DNA of 64,000 nt from Rhyzopertha dominica (taxonomy: Eukaryota; Arthropoda; Insecta; Coleoptera; Bostrichidae). Both the position numbers and the translations under genes were made by a program. Shown piece by piece: positions 21,490-34,900 of the stretch; positions within the stretch are counted from its first letter, which is position 1, and every line of letters starts with the position of its first letter. The notes beneath the pieces are model-generated. The model was not told where the DNA came from and made no database searches. It was given only the letters and a program-made list of their open reading frames with translations. The stretch covers positions 7,998,001 through 8,062,000 of the forward strand of contig QCXZ01000053.1 of the NCBI GenBank assembly GCA_025024175.1, read 5' to 3'.

Positions 21490-23122
21490 ATGATAAGCGG
21501 TTTAAAATCAGCAATAATCTGTTTGACCAGTTGCCCTACGAAATGTATTTGTCACAAACGCCTCTTAATAAGTGGCTAAATGTAAGCATATATGTAGGTA
21601 TGACTGAATAGGTAAAAAATATTACACTTGGTACGCTTATATGCTGTAAAACTTTAAAATACAGGTAAACACATATGCTTTCAATATCGTTTAAAGTAGG
21701 AGTAGAATAGTTCCGATTTCTTCTTATTATTATTATTAAAAAATATACAGATAGAAACTTTGTTTATGACCCTCCAGATTAAAAGAAAATTTTAACCTGT
21801 GAAGAAACCGGGCAGAGGACGATTGCTCACCGCGATCAAAAATTAGAAAGTGTGGGGTGCCGCATTGAAATTGGAATGTTTACCATTCATGGTTATAAAA
21901 AGAGGTACTACTCATTAAATTAAGAAAGAATACGATTTAGTCATAGATTAAAAGCTATTAGATGAAAAATATTTGTACTTCAAATAATAATACTCATTGA
22001 TTTATGTGTACCGAAAAAAATCTAAAAAAGCCTAAACACAAATTTTGGATACGGACCACTCCGCTGCAAAACAGTGGTACGTGCCGAACCCGTCAGCTTC
22101 AGGTAATACTTGTAAACCATTGTGAGCGGTAATCGGCTGTTCGTATAATGAGTCTCAAGATTGTTGCTTGCAACTATACGTGTTTTTATTTTATATTGAT
22201 ATATAATGTTGAATCAGTGAATGTTTTATACTAAGACGTATTTTAAACATACCTTATATCCCTGCTCATTACATCATGATATTTATATAGATATAGTATA
22301 AAAGCGTATAATCAATGTACAACTTTCCTCATTAAAAATTATTGTTTTCAGTTAAATGTACTGCCTTTTAGGAAATTATTTGATGTACATTCGTCTATAG
22401 ACAACCTTTTTTGTTGAATTCTTTTAATCTATTTTAAATATATTTTTGAAATTGATGACGATTTATAGTTCTATTTCTTCATCTACGCCTAAATCTACCC
22501 AAAAAGAATATCAAGGATTTTTAAACCAATCTATTACCTCAGTGTTCAATTTTCCGTGGTATATTCAGAATTACCATTTTTTATGTCTGCATCTTGTTAA
22601 CCGTTATCTGTATTTATGATCTTATGGCCGCTTTTATTAACAATTAATTTAGGAAGAACTCAGAAGTCAATCAAAATTTTAGCCAATACCTTTCTGAAGT
22701 ATATTTTGACTAATATTATTACCCTAACAATATCCAAATCCAAAGAGTGAATAGCCGTTTTATAAAATTACGTTTCATATTTTTGCACCGTTGCCGTGCA
22801 ACGCAAAACACTAAAGAGAACTTCTACGAAATTTCCCGACAAGCAATACCTCTGTTCCTTCCTCGGATGAAATATCCCCAGCCAGCACATCTGTTTCTAG
22901 AAAATAAAGCTTCAACACATGACAATCATCATTCTAGCACCCTTGGTGACCAATAAAATTTCTCATTTGAACGGTTGGTATTGCCCTAAAGGACTATTTG
23001 TACCGCTTTACACCCTCTCTATTAACCGAGCAAAAACGTGTTTCACCCCTATTGAGCCATATCGCCCACATCTGGAAGCCATAAAAGTTCTGACTAACTA
23101 TACGGAATGATCCCAAGCCCCA
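21490..23122. other. Unassigned AT-rich sequence
   Basis: No coding or transposon signal recognised. 22740-23110 is slightly GC-richer with short open frames on the + strand that show no known motif. Confidence 0.4.
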
Positions 23123-23452
23123 GATTTTACGACTTTGGTTTGTTCGGTTCGTGATTTTATACAAATGGTGTATTTAAATGGCAGAGAAGAAAATAAATTT
23201 ATTCAGATAAATGTGTTTTGAGACAATATCGCATGTGGTTTGAAACATTTATGTTAACTACAGTGTTTACAAATTTCATCGCTCAATGATTTTACGACTT
23301 TGGTTTGTTCGGTTCTTGATTTTATACAAATGGTGTATTTAAATGGCAGAGAAGAAAATAAATTTATTTAGATAAATGTGTTTTGAGACAGTATCGCATG
23401 TGGTTTGAAACATTTATGTTAACTACAGTGTTTACAAATTTCATCGCTCAAT
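23123..23452 (+). repeat. 165-bp perfect-phase tandem duplication
   Basis: Unit 1 is 23123-23287 and unit 2 is 23288-23452, starting GATTTTACGACTTTGG and ending ATCGCTCAAT. I count only about three substitutions between units, so the duplication is recent. No coding signal inside. Confidence 0.95.
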
Positions 23453-23639
23453 GAATATAGTGCTGTCATTAAACATTAAATGTAACGCTCATTTAACAAA
23501 ACACCCACAAGTATCTAGCTATTTACGAAATACGAACATAGTTCAACAGTTACTGTCATAGCAGAGTTTGCGTTAATTAACAAACGAATTTGAACGGAAT
23601 TTTATCAAGAGCGATAATATAGTACCTCTGCTAAAAGGG

Positions 23640-23905
23640 CTTATCACCAGAAGAAATTTATAGATTTAATAGGATAAATGGTAATCAAGAACTTGTCAGG
23701 CACAGGAGCCCCAAAAACTGTGGGCACACAANAAAATATTGANATAGTCCGTAGTATGTCATAGTATTAAATGACAAAAGAATTCAAGTTGATAATATAG
23801 ACATGTAGGATTTCTGCTGGAACCGTTGAAAATTTTTCGCATAAGAGGTTGGGTCTAAAAAGCGCCACTGCACGTTGATTTGCAAGAATGCTAGCGGCAT
23901 ACTAG
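23640..23905 (+). pseudogene. Tc1/mariner-type transposase HTH remnant
   Basis: The + strand reads LSGTGAPKTVGT, NI.IVRSMS (about 23694-23763, with two N bases), then after stops ISAGTVENFSHKRLGLKSATAR (about 23813-23880). This matches the linker and second helix-turn-helix of mariner-type transposases (G-R-P-x-T-x-x-T-x-E-N-I; T-V-x-x-I-L-x-x-x-L-G-L-x-K). The catalytic domain is not recognisable. Confidence 0.5.
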
Positions 23906-23909
23906 AAGC

Positions 23910-25740
23910 TGCTGAGACAAATTTGATTGGACAAATTTAGGTGAAAATTTCTTACAATTTGGTCCATATTCTAAACAGGAATTCTGAACTTTTCTCAAGA
24001 GTAGCTGTCGCACCTCAATACTGTTAAAGTGCATTATGCAGTGGAATGTAATGTATTATTTTATTATGCTCAAACACAAAATTATGTTGATCAAGAAGCT
24101 AAAATGTCATCTTTTGACGTGAAAATGACATCGTTCGTTTCCAAGCAAAGTTATCATCAATCATTTTAAAAGTCAATTTCATGTTTTTAATAAATAAATT
24201 TTGATGTGGTAAATTATGTAACGTACTTTGAGACATTTATTTTCTATCAAAGGCAAAGTAAAATAGCTCGCTTATCAAAATTAACAAGAAAATTTGAATG
24301 ATGGTTTAAGTATAACAATCACCCTTCAGTAAACAAAGTGATTGCAGGATTAAAGAAATTACAAATTGTTAAACATGTGTCGCGAAAAGGTCTGCCTGAA
24401 ATAGATGAAATAGATAGCTTTAAATCACAGCAAAATCATCCTTACGTTGTACGATTATTAAACAAGCATCTTCTATAAAAAATGCTACTGTTACAAGAGT
24501 TAAAGGACTTTTCTGAAGGGTAAGTGTTACGACGAAAATATTGATGACGTCGTTGCTATGAATTCAATCACGTTATAATAATATTTCGCACGTTAACAGT
24601 TGAAATTTTAAGAAATAAGATTGACTTTTTTAAACCCATCATTTTTTTTGAAACTTTCATGCTTCTAGGTTCAAAAATAACTGTTGTTTATGTTATGTTT
24701 ATGTTAGGAAAAGAACCTTACTGACCAGATTTCGTGTGGTTCTAGCTTCAGTAGTTTACTTTTGGCGATAATGAATCAGTCAGGCAGTCAGGAACTGTTA
24801 TTTTATATATAGAAGATAAACAATATATAGATACAAAGAAACCAATGATTAATAGAAAAATATGTAGAAGCGCTCTTTGCAGATATACTTTTCATTTAAT
24901 TGCGAAACAAGCATTTGGCTAGATGGTAGTCTTCATTGTTGTGAAATATATAATAATTACTGCAAGAACACTTGATGAATAATACCTCTGTACTTTCTTG
25001 GTTATTACAATTTCCCTGAAGCTGTAGCCAATCAAAGTGCAACACTAAAAACCAACTACGAAAAACTGGCGGTGTCAATTACTTAAAGCAAAAGAAAATG
25101 AAATCAAACAGACGCCACCAGGAAATAAACACGAGCACATCGCAGCTACCTGTGTACGTCTAATTGGATTTATCCGATTCGCGTACAGGGCGACGACGTC
25201 ATATAACCATGGGAATCCTCCGCGAGTTCCTGCATCATTAGAGACGGCGACAATTAACACGTTACGAGGAGCGCGCAATTTGATAGGATCGAATTATCGC
25301 GTTTAACGGAATATTAACATGTTGCCGTTTCGCTCTCAATCTTTCTTTCAGATGGTCACGCTTTGCGGAAAATGCCGATGAAGAAATCTGACGGTCGTCG
25401 CAATCGTTCTTGGAATAAGACGTATAAAAAGGATTATACATTAGTGCGCATTCAATCGACACAAAAATTTGATTGAAGAGTTTACTTTTAATTGTTTTTT
25501 TTTCGTTAATTTAATAGTACTTTTATTTGTCGTACCTGAGGATAAGCGACTTGATGACCTGTTAGTAATTATTTCGGCGTTTTACTAACCTTTTTTATTA
25601 AATTATTCTTCTCATTGGACTGTTAACGTCCAATGCAATACATTAATAATAATATTTATTGACCTTTATAAAATACACATAATATCGTAAACGTAAGTGA
25701 GAAATATAAGTAATCACAGATTAATTGAAGAAGACACAGA
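23910..25740. other. Unassigned, with a GC/CpG-richer island at 25060-25460
   Basis: No coding or transposon signal recognised. The island contains many CpG and mixed-sequence words and overlaps chance frames on the - strand. Confidence 0.4.
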
Positions 25741-25779
25741 ATTGGCGCATTGGAGCACATAACAATAATAATAAAACAT

Positions 25780-26955
25780 GTAAAACATCTACCTATTATA
25801 GTACATATTTAAAAAGTGAAATCAAGAAATTCCTGGATGGAGTAGAAAGCATTGCACATAAAAAATTTTTTTAGATACGTTTTATATTGAAGAGTGTTCA
25901 TTTGCCTAACATGTGAAGCCTATGAAAATCATTAATTGGCAATTGTTTAAATCTGATGTGATATTCATGGTCTATATATCTAAATGTAAAGCAACTATCT
26001 TTAACATAAACTAGACAGTTATACATGTATAAACTTGGAAAACTAATAATTTTAAGTGTTGTAAAACTTTTGCGGCAGCATTCTCTATATTATAATCCGT
26101 TCACGACGCGTACACATCGCCGCTGTAGAGCAAATAGAACCGATGTATGAACTGAGTGACTCCATACTAATACACCATAGGAGAGCAAACTCTGGATGTA
26201 CGCGAAGTAAGCCGTCCACACGACCCCTGTTGATACTTTGGTCTTCAATTGTCTTATGGCATACAATCTCGAAGAGATCCTTTTGGAAATATATTGAATA
26301 TGTGACTTCCAAGTTAATTTTGAATCGATTTGTACACCTAAAAGTTTAATTGGTTCGCTTTCTTCAAAAGTGTTTCTTAATGAAAAGATTATATGATGGG
26401 TTTTGTTGCTATTTATGCATAATTTGTTTGACTCAAACCATTTTTGAACCTCGTTGTCAGCTGAATTTATTTGCTCTTTTAAAAAAATTGAGTTGGCGTG
26501 ACTTCCTACAACCGTTGTGTCATCAGCAAACAGAACACTTTCAAAGTGCAAGTATTCCGGTAAATCATTAATGTAAATTAAAAACAAGGTTGGACCTATG
26601 ACCGACCTTTGCGGTACACCGTGCTGACAAACAGGTGGAATTTTCTTTATTGTATGTTACATATTGATATCGATCACTAAGGAAACTATTCATCAAATTT
26701 ACTCTGCCCTCATCGAAACCGTATGATGAAAGCTTCTCAAGCAAAACTGAATGTGATAAACAATCGAATGCTTTTGTTAGATCATAGCAAGAGATAAACC
26801 CGTGTTCTTTATTTTCAAAAGTTTCAATGATTCTGTCTGAAAGCTCTAGGAGCGCCTTAGAAGTTGATTTGTTGTCTCTAAAACCAAACTGACTAGTACT
26901 GAAGAGATTATTATTTTCAAAGTAATCATTTATTTGCCCCCTAATTATACAGTAC
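25780..26955 (-). pseudogene. LINE reverse transcriptase, 5'-truncated
   Basis: On the - strand from 26955: FENNNLFSTSQFGFRDNKST, ALLELSDRI, FISCYDLTKAFDCLSHSVLL (motif A), a frameshift near 26640, VPQRSVIGPTLFLIYINDLP (motif B), VLFADDTTVVG (catalytic A/DD), WFESNKLCINSNKTHHIIF, LLGVQIDSKLTWKSHI, and LLSYGVLVWSHS. Beyond 26085 the tail IISFPSLYMYNCLVYVKD and HEYHIRFKQLPIND continues to about 25780. This is a jockey-superfamily LINE missing its endonuclease. The 165-codon run 26587-26090 is open; the rest carries frameshifts and stops. Confidence 0.88.
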
Positions 26956-26959
26956 TGTT

Positions 26960-28510
26960 AATTTCATTCGACTACGGTCGACTTTCATAAAAGCCTTGAA
27001 AGAAAAAAATCTTCTCAATCAACGATAAGAAATCTTGCATTTGCGCTCTATCTGGAATAGATACACACATCTATTCTGAATAAAGTAGAAAAGAAGAAGA
27101 AAACTCTTAGAAAAACTCCAATCAGATCTCGATTGACTTAAGACAATTTTCAACACATTCATCAACACGATGGATCGAGGCAAAACCACCAAACCATGCT
27201 GTACGGGGGCATCTGTTGACCATATGTTCAATTGTTTGTAAGGAGTCTCCACATTCACAAGAAGGGTTGATAGATGGATCCCATTTATTTAAAAAAAAGT
27301 TGCATTTCCCATGACCAGTGCCAAGCCCATTCAGAATGACCCTAAGACTTTCTCAGGAGGTCAGTTCCTGCCACCTTTTCTGTAGGATCGTCTATAAACT
27401 GTTGATTGAGTATATAAAATTTCTTAAGTCGCCAGTCAGAACTGTTTTCTGGAAGTTAGCCGATTTGTAGGAAGCTCTTGCAGATCTGAGGAAATCATTA
27501 CAGTATTTAGTTGAACGTTAATTTTGCCTGTGTGATGACTATTTTTCCGGACAAGAGAGTGGTACTCAGCAGTGTTATAAAGCAAGGCAGTTGCATTGGC
27601 ACCCCAACTTGTAACCAGCATTTTTTCACTGATGTTTTCTAAACGTTTGTTGTACGTTAGAGGCGTATTTAGGGTCACTCCAAGGTATTTTGGCGAGGAG
27701 TTATGTCTGAGAATTATGTTATTTGACATAACTTGAAGTTGTTTTGTCTTTTGATGATTGTCTTCAATGGATTAGGGCACAAGCGCCAGGCTTTGGAATA
27801 GCAATTCATAATCTCGATGTCTTTTGAAAGGTTTGGTTCAAGTACAAAAAAGCCAATGCCATTTCATCTGCATGCACAAATTTTCTCGATTAAGTTAGAC
27901 GACAGAACCGATCCTTGTGCAAGACCATTATCCAAAATCCTGAATTTGCTACTTTTCTCTCCCAAAAACACTCTGAATTAACGTTAGGACAGCATTCGTT
28001 CGATAAGCTTCACAGTCTTTCCACATTTTGGAGTATTAAATTGTTTGAGGATCAATCCATCTTTCCACACAGTATCATCAGGCCCCGATAAGTCTATATA
28101 CACCACTCCAGTTTTCAGTCGTTTCTGGAAACCAGCTTCAGCATATGTGGTCCCAGCAACTTCTGTTCTTCCTAAAACCTGCTTGTTCCTTCGGGAGTGA
28201 ATCTTCAATAATAGGTTCTATTCTCTGATAGACGAATTTCTATAGTAACTTGTAGCAGGCACTCAGGGGGGCAATGGGTCGGTAACTTCCTGCTTCATTT
28301 GTAGGTTTCCTAGGCTTTAAGACAGCAATCACCTTTGTTTTCTGAAACAAACTTGGAAGAGTACGTGATCTGATGGCTTATATAGCACAAATAGCGCGCC
28401 GAAGTTCTTCCAATGAGAACGTTCGCATCTTTTCTTAACCGAGGAAGCTTTCCCTTCATCTTTTTCGATTCCTCCGTAGATATTTGAACAGAATTGAAGA
28501 TATGATCCAT
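26960..28510 (-). pseudogene. LINE family D, copy 1 (- strand)
   Basis: From 28510 downward the - strand shows SKFVSENKGDCCLKA (start of the RT), AGFQKRLKTGVVYIDLSGPDDTVWKDGLILKQF (motif A region), CGKTVKLIERMLS, NIILRHNSSPKYLGVTLNTPLTYNKR, ATALLYNTAEYHSLV, and near 27190-27260 a C-terminal C..C...H...C-like knuckle. It has many frameshifts and lacks the A/DD box region in frame. It is clearly homologous to 53625-55245 on the other strand. The 3' end reads ...GAAAGTCGACCGTAGTCG near 26965 and abuts the truncated 5' edge of the neighbouring LINE. Confidence 0.85.
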
Positions 28511-31500
28511 ACTCGAGAAGCTAAAACTTTAGGCGAAATTCATGATGTTTGTTTATGTGTTTCATTATCGGTTGGTTCGAATTTTTTAAGTAGGTTCCAA
28601 CTGCTGCGACGGCAGTGGGTGAAGTTCATGTTCTGCGTTAGAGTATTCATTTTTCTTCCGAGATTTATACCCAAGTTATGTCTTGAACATAGATACTTTT
28701 CTTTGTGGAACAAGATGTACTTATCGTTGTTCGAAAGGTTCAGAACCAGAGAGAACATTTTTCCAGTACTCGAAAAAAAAATATTCTTTAGAATGTTCAA
28801 GTACATGGTTAAATCTCTGCAGTGTACCACATGGTTCCCTTTTATCATTACAATCAGATACAGAAAACATATCGGAGACTGACAATTTTGCATGCCAATA
28901 AATTGATATCGATATTAATAATTAAGTTGTTGAAAACTCATGTTTTATCTATCTATATTTTCCCCATAAATTGTGTATGCTAGCTAGTGCATCTTAGTAA
29001 AAAAAACTTTTAGGAAACATTTCCACATTGTAAACGCCGTCACAGATTTTTGAACCTGTTTGAAGAATAGTAGAGTAGTAGTAGAGTATTACATTGAATT
29101 GCAGTTCCTAAATAATACAACTTTTACTATAATTGATGGTCGTAATATGATCAGAATTGTTGATGGAAATGAAAAATCTGGAAGGTCAAATAGATTACAA
29201 TGTATAGAAAAAAAACACCTTGAATACGGTGCTGTTTTCTACTTTGTCCTGAAAAATTTGAAAACGCTGTCCCTACAACACTATACAGATATATCACACT
29301 AAACTGCTTGATGAACAAAAAAACTATTCTAGAAATATAGTTTAAGTAGCTGTAAATCAAACTCTATTATACTGTTTGAGTGTATTCTTACTGACACGCT
29401 TTTACGTATATAAATGTGTCGAAGAGTACTAGCATATTATACTTACCATAATTTTAAGGTAAATTTGAACTTGGAAATTTCCTAGACATATGAATATATG
29501 TTAAGTGGAAATTAGTGTCGATCAAGGTAATAATTAATGCAATATTCCAACTTGTCATTGTGTTTGTTGCGCGAACAAAATACAAAAGAAAGTCGAAACA
29601 GCTGCGCTAGGTAATATTTATTTGTTAATTAATTAAAAGGTAATTATCGCAAAAAAGTAGAATTTATAAACGTGGGAATGCTATCAAACGTTATAGTCCA
29701 CAAGAAAAAGCAAGCTACCGAGAAAAGAACTATCGTCGTCCTCTTAAAATGCAGACGACGAGTACGGGTCTTATTTTCCATTTAAGGACGTACTCCTCAT
29801 ACGGCGGTTATCTATTGTTCCGTCGAACAACAATGCTCTCTGGTTTTGGACGTAAATTGAACGGTCGTGCAAAATAAATAAGATAGCTGAGACCGTAAAT
29901 TGCACAAAGGGGCAGCAGTCGAGATATAACGACCGCGATAGTCTATAATCTTGTAAACTTGGTTGCACTTTTTATCCTAACGTTCCATCATTTATTAATA
30001 TTTGTTAAGGAGAATCAAGAATCGCAAGAACCCAAAAAACTTGTATTGCTTTTTGAAATTGTACGCCTTAAATACCACAAATGGTGTTGTGTTACAAAAT
30101 AAGAATAGGTGTTTGCGAAATCCTTTTCGAAAATAAGAGCCTCTGTTAACGTTACGTTTTCCATTTACAGATCGTTGCGCTCATATTTCAGTGATCTGGA
30201 AAAAGCCAAATATGTCCAAACGTACAAAATATAATTTGCATATTTCTATAAGATATAAGAAGGTTAACTATTGCATCAAACATTTCAGATTCGTTGAAAA
30301 GGATTCGTTTTAACTAACTAAACATTTTGCATTTTTTGATGATGAATAAATAATTTCATTCCAATTTATGGAACGCTATATTTACTTCTACGCCATTAAT
30401 AGCTTACTGAAGTAACTGTTCTGTTGATGCAGGATTGTACGTTATTTATCACTATCATTTTTAAGAAAACCGAAAAAAGTAAAATTTTCAAGATTTTTTT
30501 AATATCACTTCACATTTGCTTGCTGATGGTTAGTTGTTTTGACTCCTTTGTTTAAGACAATAGTTTATAGGTATGTATTATTTTAAAAAAGAAAAAACAC
30601 CAGAAGCGTGCCAAAAATACAAATCCCTTTCAGCGAATATAAAATGTTTACCATACAATACAATAGTTAAAACCTTTTTATGCCCTACCTGAAGGTGAAA
30701 ACCGTTTTTTATATTTTTCTACTTTTTTCAAAATGTTCAAGAAACATGAAATAGTGTCGAAACGGTATAAAACGAAACATGTGTGTTGTTAACAAGGCGG
30801 GCTTTATTTTTGACAGGAATTGAAAAAAAGAACTAAAATATCCAGGGTGTTCTATTAAAAAAAATGTTTGGTAACACCCAGGAAAAGGGTCACCTTCATG
30901 CTTTTAACGTAGAGAGGCTGATTTGCTATAACTTTTAATTCTAACATATTTTGAAATTTTTAATATTTATTATATTATAGTTTGTCCCGCCTGTCTTCGA
31001 TTATAGATTATTAATCTAATTTAAGGTAATTTAGGAGATTTTCAACTTTGTATCTACCTCAAACTTCAGTTTTATAGTGGTCATTGGATACTAATACTTA
31101 TATGTAAGTGTAATATAAATTTAATTAAATAATAATCGGCATTTAAACACATTTTTAATAATGATGATAAGTAAGCTGTTAGGAAGAATAAACGGAGTAG
31201 AAAATATAATTATTTTTCAGCAAGAAATGCAAATTGTAACGGCAATAGTAAATTTTTTGTGTGTTTAGATAATACTGGTTGAGATTACATTAGATTTAAT
31301 AATAATAATAAAGTGTTTACGGTTTTGTGGGTCGATACGTTTTTAATGCAAAAAATACATTATCTATAGACAAATTTTTCGACCGATTATTTTTACAGTA
31401 CCATCTAGTATAAAATTTTCTATAACTTATAAAAAATACTTTAAGTAAACATCCCTATAAAATATCATTACTAACATACAAAATTCCTTACTAGCGAGTA

Positions 31501-33419
31501 GCCTCTATGGTTTACTGATTTATCAACCTCGGAAAGAATAGTATGTTAAATATTAAGAACCATTCGACGACAACGTTCGTAACACAATTTTTAATAAATT
31601 TGAAGCAGATTTTGCTGAAATCTATCGATGATTGATGATTCGAATTGATGAAATTGACAATTCTAGAACCGGAAACCATGGTTTTATTTATTAAGAATTT
31701 ACGACGCGTTGTTGCATTTGCGAAAATTTAAAAGAGCAAAATGAAGTGTAGGGCAGTCCACTCTAATTTCCGATAAATTAAGACAGCGATATGAAGATAC
31801 ATACATACATATTTTCAAGAAATGGTGCGAAACAACAAACATATCGAGAATGGAACAAAAAATTAAAAGCTCTGGGAAGGTTATGACCAGAATTTTGTTC
31901 ACAACTCGCACGACATTCTAAAGTTTTAGTCATTAATTGAAAAAATCTTGGTTATAAACCCAAAAAGTCCATTATATTTACTAAGAAAGTCATGTACCGG
32001 TAAATTTTGATGACTTACATGTAGGCACTTGATATATGCGCAAAAGCAAACAAAATATTTTAATACAATATGACCGTGCAGTACACTGCCGATCAAGGAA
32101 CATTTTTTGTTGTTAAAATACATAATTAGAGAATTAAGATTATTACAGTTATTTAGAAATTTGTCGCAAGAATGTCAATTTTCAATCAAACATCTTCGCC
32201 TGTATTTTTAAATTATCATAATGGAAGGTGCTACAACCAGGTAGTGGAAACTGGCCGCTGAGGAAACCGAATATTTAAACTATAATAGAAGTGTGGTTTG
32301 GGTTTAAAAAGCATGGGGATGGGAATCCTCGACCTGCTACGTTGAAGGTTCCACTCAAAACGAATGGCAGTATGCAGCAAAAATTTATCACGTTAATATG
32401 AACACATTATTCTGCAACATTACGGAATCAATACAATAGAAATGTAACTGAAGCCGAAATCCAAAATCCAATTGTTGTTAGTAATTATTGTACTAACTGT
32501 ACGTTTAATTGCAGTATCAATAAATACATTTAATTTAAGCATGATCTGAAGAAAAGTATCACAACGTTGTCAACTTAACGTCCTTTGCTTCCATAATCCA
32601 CAATCATGTTTTTTAATATTGAGCAGCTCTTGTATTTTTGCTAAATACCTTAATAATATATTGTCTTAAGGTAACGCATCTGACTTTACCTATTGGACGT
32701 CGCTGCTGTAATTTTGGATGGAATGGAATCTTACCATAAAGCAAAAAAAAACTATTGCCCAACAATTGATTGAGACCGTGAAGCGCGAGCAGGTGAGCGA
32801 CTGTTTATAAAAGTATTAAGATGGCCGAAATAAGAGAAACTTGACGTTAGAGAACTAATTTAACGCCGGATTATACGAGAAAAAATATAATCGAAGACCG
32901 GACTGTGACCGGGCACGTAGCAATCACTGGAACCAGTGACTCGAATTAAAGAATTAAACGAAACCGTACGTTAATTTCCCATCTTTTTCCAAATACCGAC
33001 ATCGAACTGCCTTCTCGGACGGGTCGGTAATCCACGATTTTATCTTCGTCAGCTGTCACACGTCCCTTATAAGTCTTTATGCAAGCAGACGCAACAGGTT
33101 GCCGTTCGCACACAATTCAACGTTCCCGATACGGAAACTGCTGCGGGAGTTTTCCTTGAACCGAAGCCGATGCAAAAACTGGCAGACAGCCTCGGTCGTA
33201 ATTTTCCCCCGTTTGGTCAACGCTGGAAATCCTGATGCAGACACGGCAAAAGCTTTATTATTATACTCGGCTGTACGTCGCAAGCCAGATGGGCTTTGGA
33301 AAATACATCCTGATGGTTTAATAGCAGTAGGAATTATAACAGGTTTTCAATTAAGAAAGTCATCAAGTGGCAGNTGAAGACGGCGCAAAAAGGGTGCTTT
33401 TTCTGTAAGGGTGTATATC
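28511..33419. other. Long unassigned AT-rich stretch
   Basis: No convincing gene or element. GC/CpG-richer islands at 29690-29960 and 32860-33290. Overlapping opposite frames at 28484-28901 (132, 117 and 72 aa) share the same DNA and have no known motif. A lone CAGGGTGTTCTATTAAA at about 30846 resembles a mariner end but has no partner. Confidence 0.4.
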
Positions 33420-33439
33420 AAAAATAAAAACTACAACTA

Positions 33440-34190
33440 AAATTCACTAGCTCTCCTCTTTTCTTGACTCTCGCACCTTCTTAACTTGTATCCCAACCAA
33501 CCGATTTGTCTCTGTTTAGGATACTATTTTATTGCTTGTATGTTAAATTCGTCCCTTATTTTCTCTTTTCTTAGTCTATCCGTTTTTGTGACTCAGGCTT
33601 TTCTTACAGGTACTCAATTTCGGATGCTCTGACGTATTTTCTTGGTCTGATTTTATCTCATTTTGTTTTCTTCTGTGCTTTCTCCCTTGTATTTTTGTTT
33701 TCTTTTTAATTTTTCTGTTATTTCCCTACTTTTATTCTTTGTTGCCTTATCCTTCCACCTCTGTTCATTTCCTCCATTTGTTTTTGTTTGTTACTCTTCG
33801 TTTTCTTTTCCAGGTTGAGTTTGGTACATCCGTTTAAGGTGCTGCTACTTTTTTTTTAATGGTGTTTCCTCCAGTCTTTCTCTATTCTTTTTCCAACCCT
33901 ATTCCCGTCGATTAACCGTTCTTTCTTATTTTTTCTGTTCTTCCGCAGTTTGCCTCATTTGTTTTTGTTCTAGTTACTCCCTTTTTGTCAGATCCTTTCT
34001 GTCTTACATTCTTTTAGTTTTGATTTCTTTTGCATCACTCTTTTTTGTCTCGATTTACTACATTGTTGCTTTTTTCGCATCTTTAGAGGCGTATTTGGTA
34101 TTTAAGTGAAGTATCTACATCTGTTCAGCACGGTTTCCTAAAGTTGCCTTTTGTTTCTTTTAGTAGTGCGTTGCCGTTTACCTACGGTAA
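33440..34190 (-). pseudogene. LINE 3' region, purine-rich sense strand
   Basis: The + strand is strongly pyrimidine-rich, so the sense strand is -. There, about 33590-33450 reads TDRLRKEKIRDEFNIQAIK then KQRQIGWLGYKLRRCE, which matches the post-RT block R-x-D-x-I-R-N-E-x-I-R-x-E-L...Q-x-x-W-x-G-H-x-x-R of several LINEs. The 500 bp upstream is A-rich and frameshifted without clear RT motifs. Confidence 0.5.
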
Positions 34191-34199
34191 ATGTCCATT

Positions 34200-34899
34200 T
34201 AGTATTACTACTACTTCTATCATTATATTTATTTGAGTAAACAATACTAGTATGGACCAATTAGACGATATGTGTGTAACATTGTTAACTAGTTTCCCTT
34301 CATCCTGTCATGGAATTTTACGTTTTACGTTAGAGCGCTGAATAACTGTTTTGTTATTAGTATTGATCACCTGAAATCTGTAGCCGCAGTGACATTTGCA
34401 ACGGAAAGCTTTAACCTCGACCGAATAGTTTCCCTCTGTTCATTCATCCTCTAAACATCCGCCGCATTAGCAGCTTTGTATGACGATTTAACTAGTGCAC
34501 ATAACTTGCTATTGCCGATGTCCTCGAGGAAACACTAGAAATCGAACTGGAATGCAAAGACAAATGCACAAAGGAGAATCCTGTTCGCGACAAAGGCCGT
34601 CCTTTGTCGATGTGCTATCACAAGAGGTCCTTTTGTCGTGTGCTGCATGAATCTAAACCGAATGAAGCAATGCACACAGTGTACAGAACAAATGTCGGCA
34701 ATTCCCACGCTGCTGGTCATTGGAAAATTATAGTATTACTGTGATAATGGAGGACGTTTTTTCTTCATGAGTAATAATCGCAACGGAACGCCCTCGGATT
34801 TGTATAAACACTGGCATTATTCTGCTGGAAACTGTTCGTTGAGATAATTGTTGGGTGTTTTGGTGAGTAGGCAGAGTAAGAAACGGCATTCTTTTTAAT
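34200..34899. promoter_or_regulatory. Unique island with clustered HMG-box (SOX/TCF) words
   Basis: No coding motif. Within 34550-34645 lie ACAAAGG (34568-34574), an inverted pair ACAAAGG/CCTTTGT (34590-34607), and further ACAAG and TTTTGTC words. Such clustering is a feature of enhancers bound by SOX or TCF proteins, but the words are short and the call is only suggestive. Confidence 0.25.
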
Positions 34900-34900
34900 A

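Noticed and set aside
28484..28901. Overlapping frames of 132, 117 and 72 codons on both strands
   Set aside because: They share the same DNA in opposite senses and none shows a recognisable domain; AT-rich chance frames.
30735..30785. GTGTCGAAACGG with a small hairpin, like a PLE end
   Set aside because: The CTGANGA core is missing and no PLE coding text is adjacent.
30840..30870. CAGGGTGTTCTATTAAA, like the end of a mariner
   Set aside because: No inverted partner or transposase found nearby.
33099..33377. Open frame on the + strand with an opposite frame at 33077-33283
   Set aside because: No known motif, frame ends at an N base, and both strands are open because of GC-rich composition.
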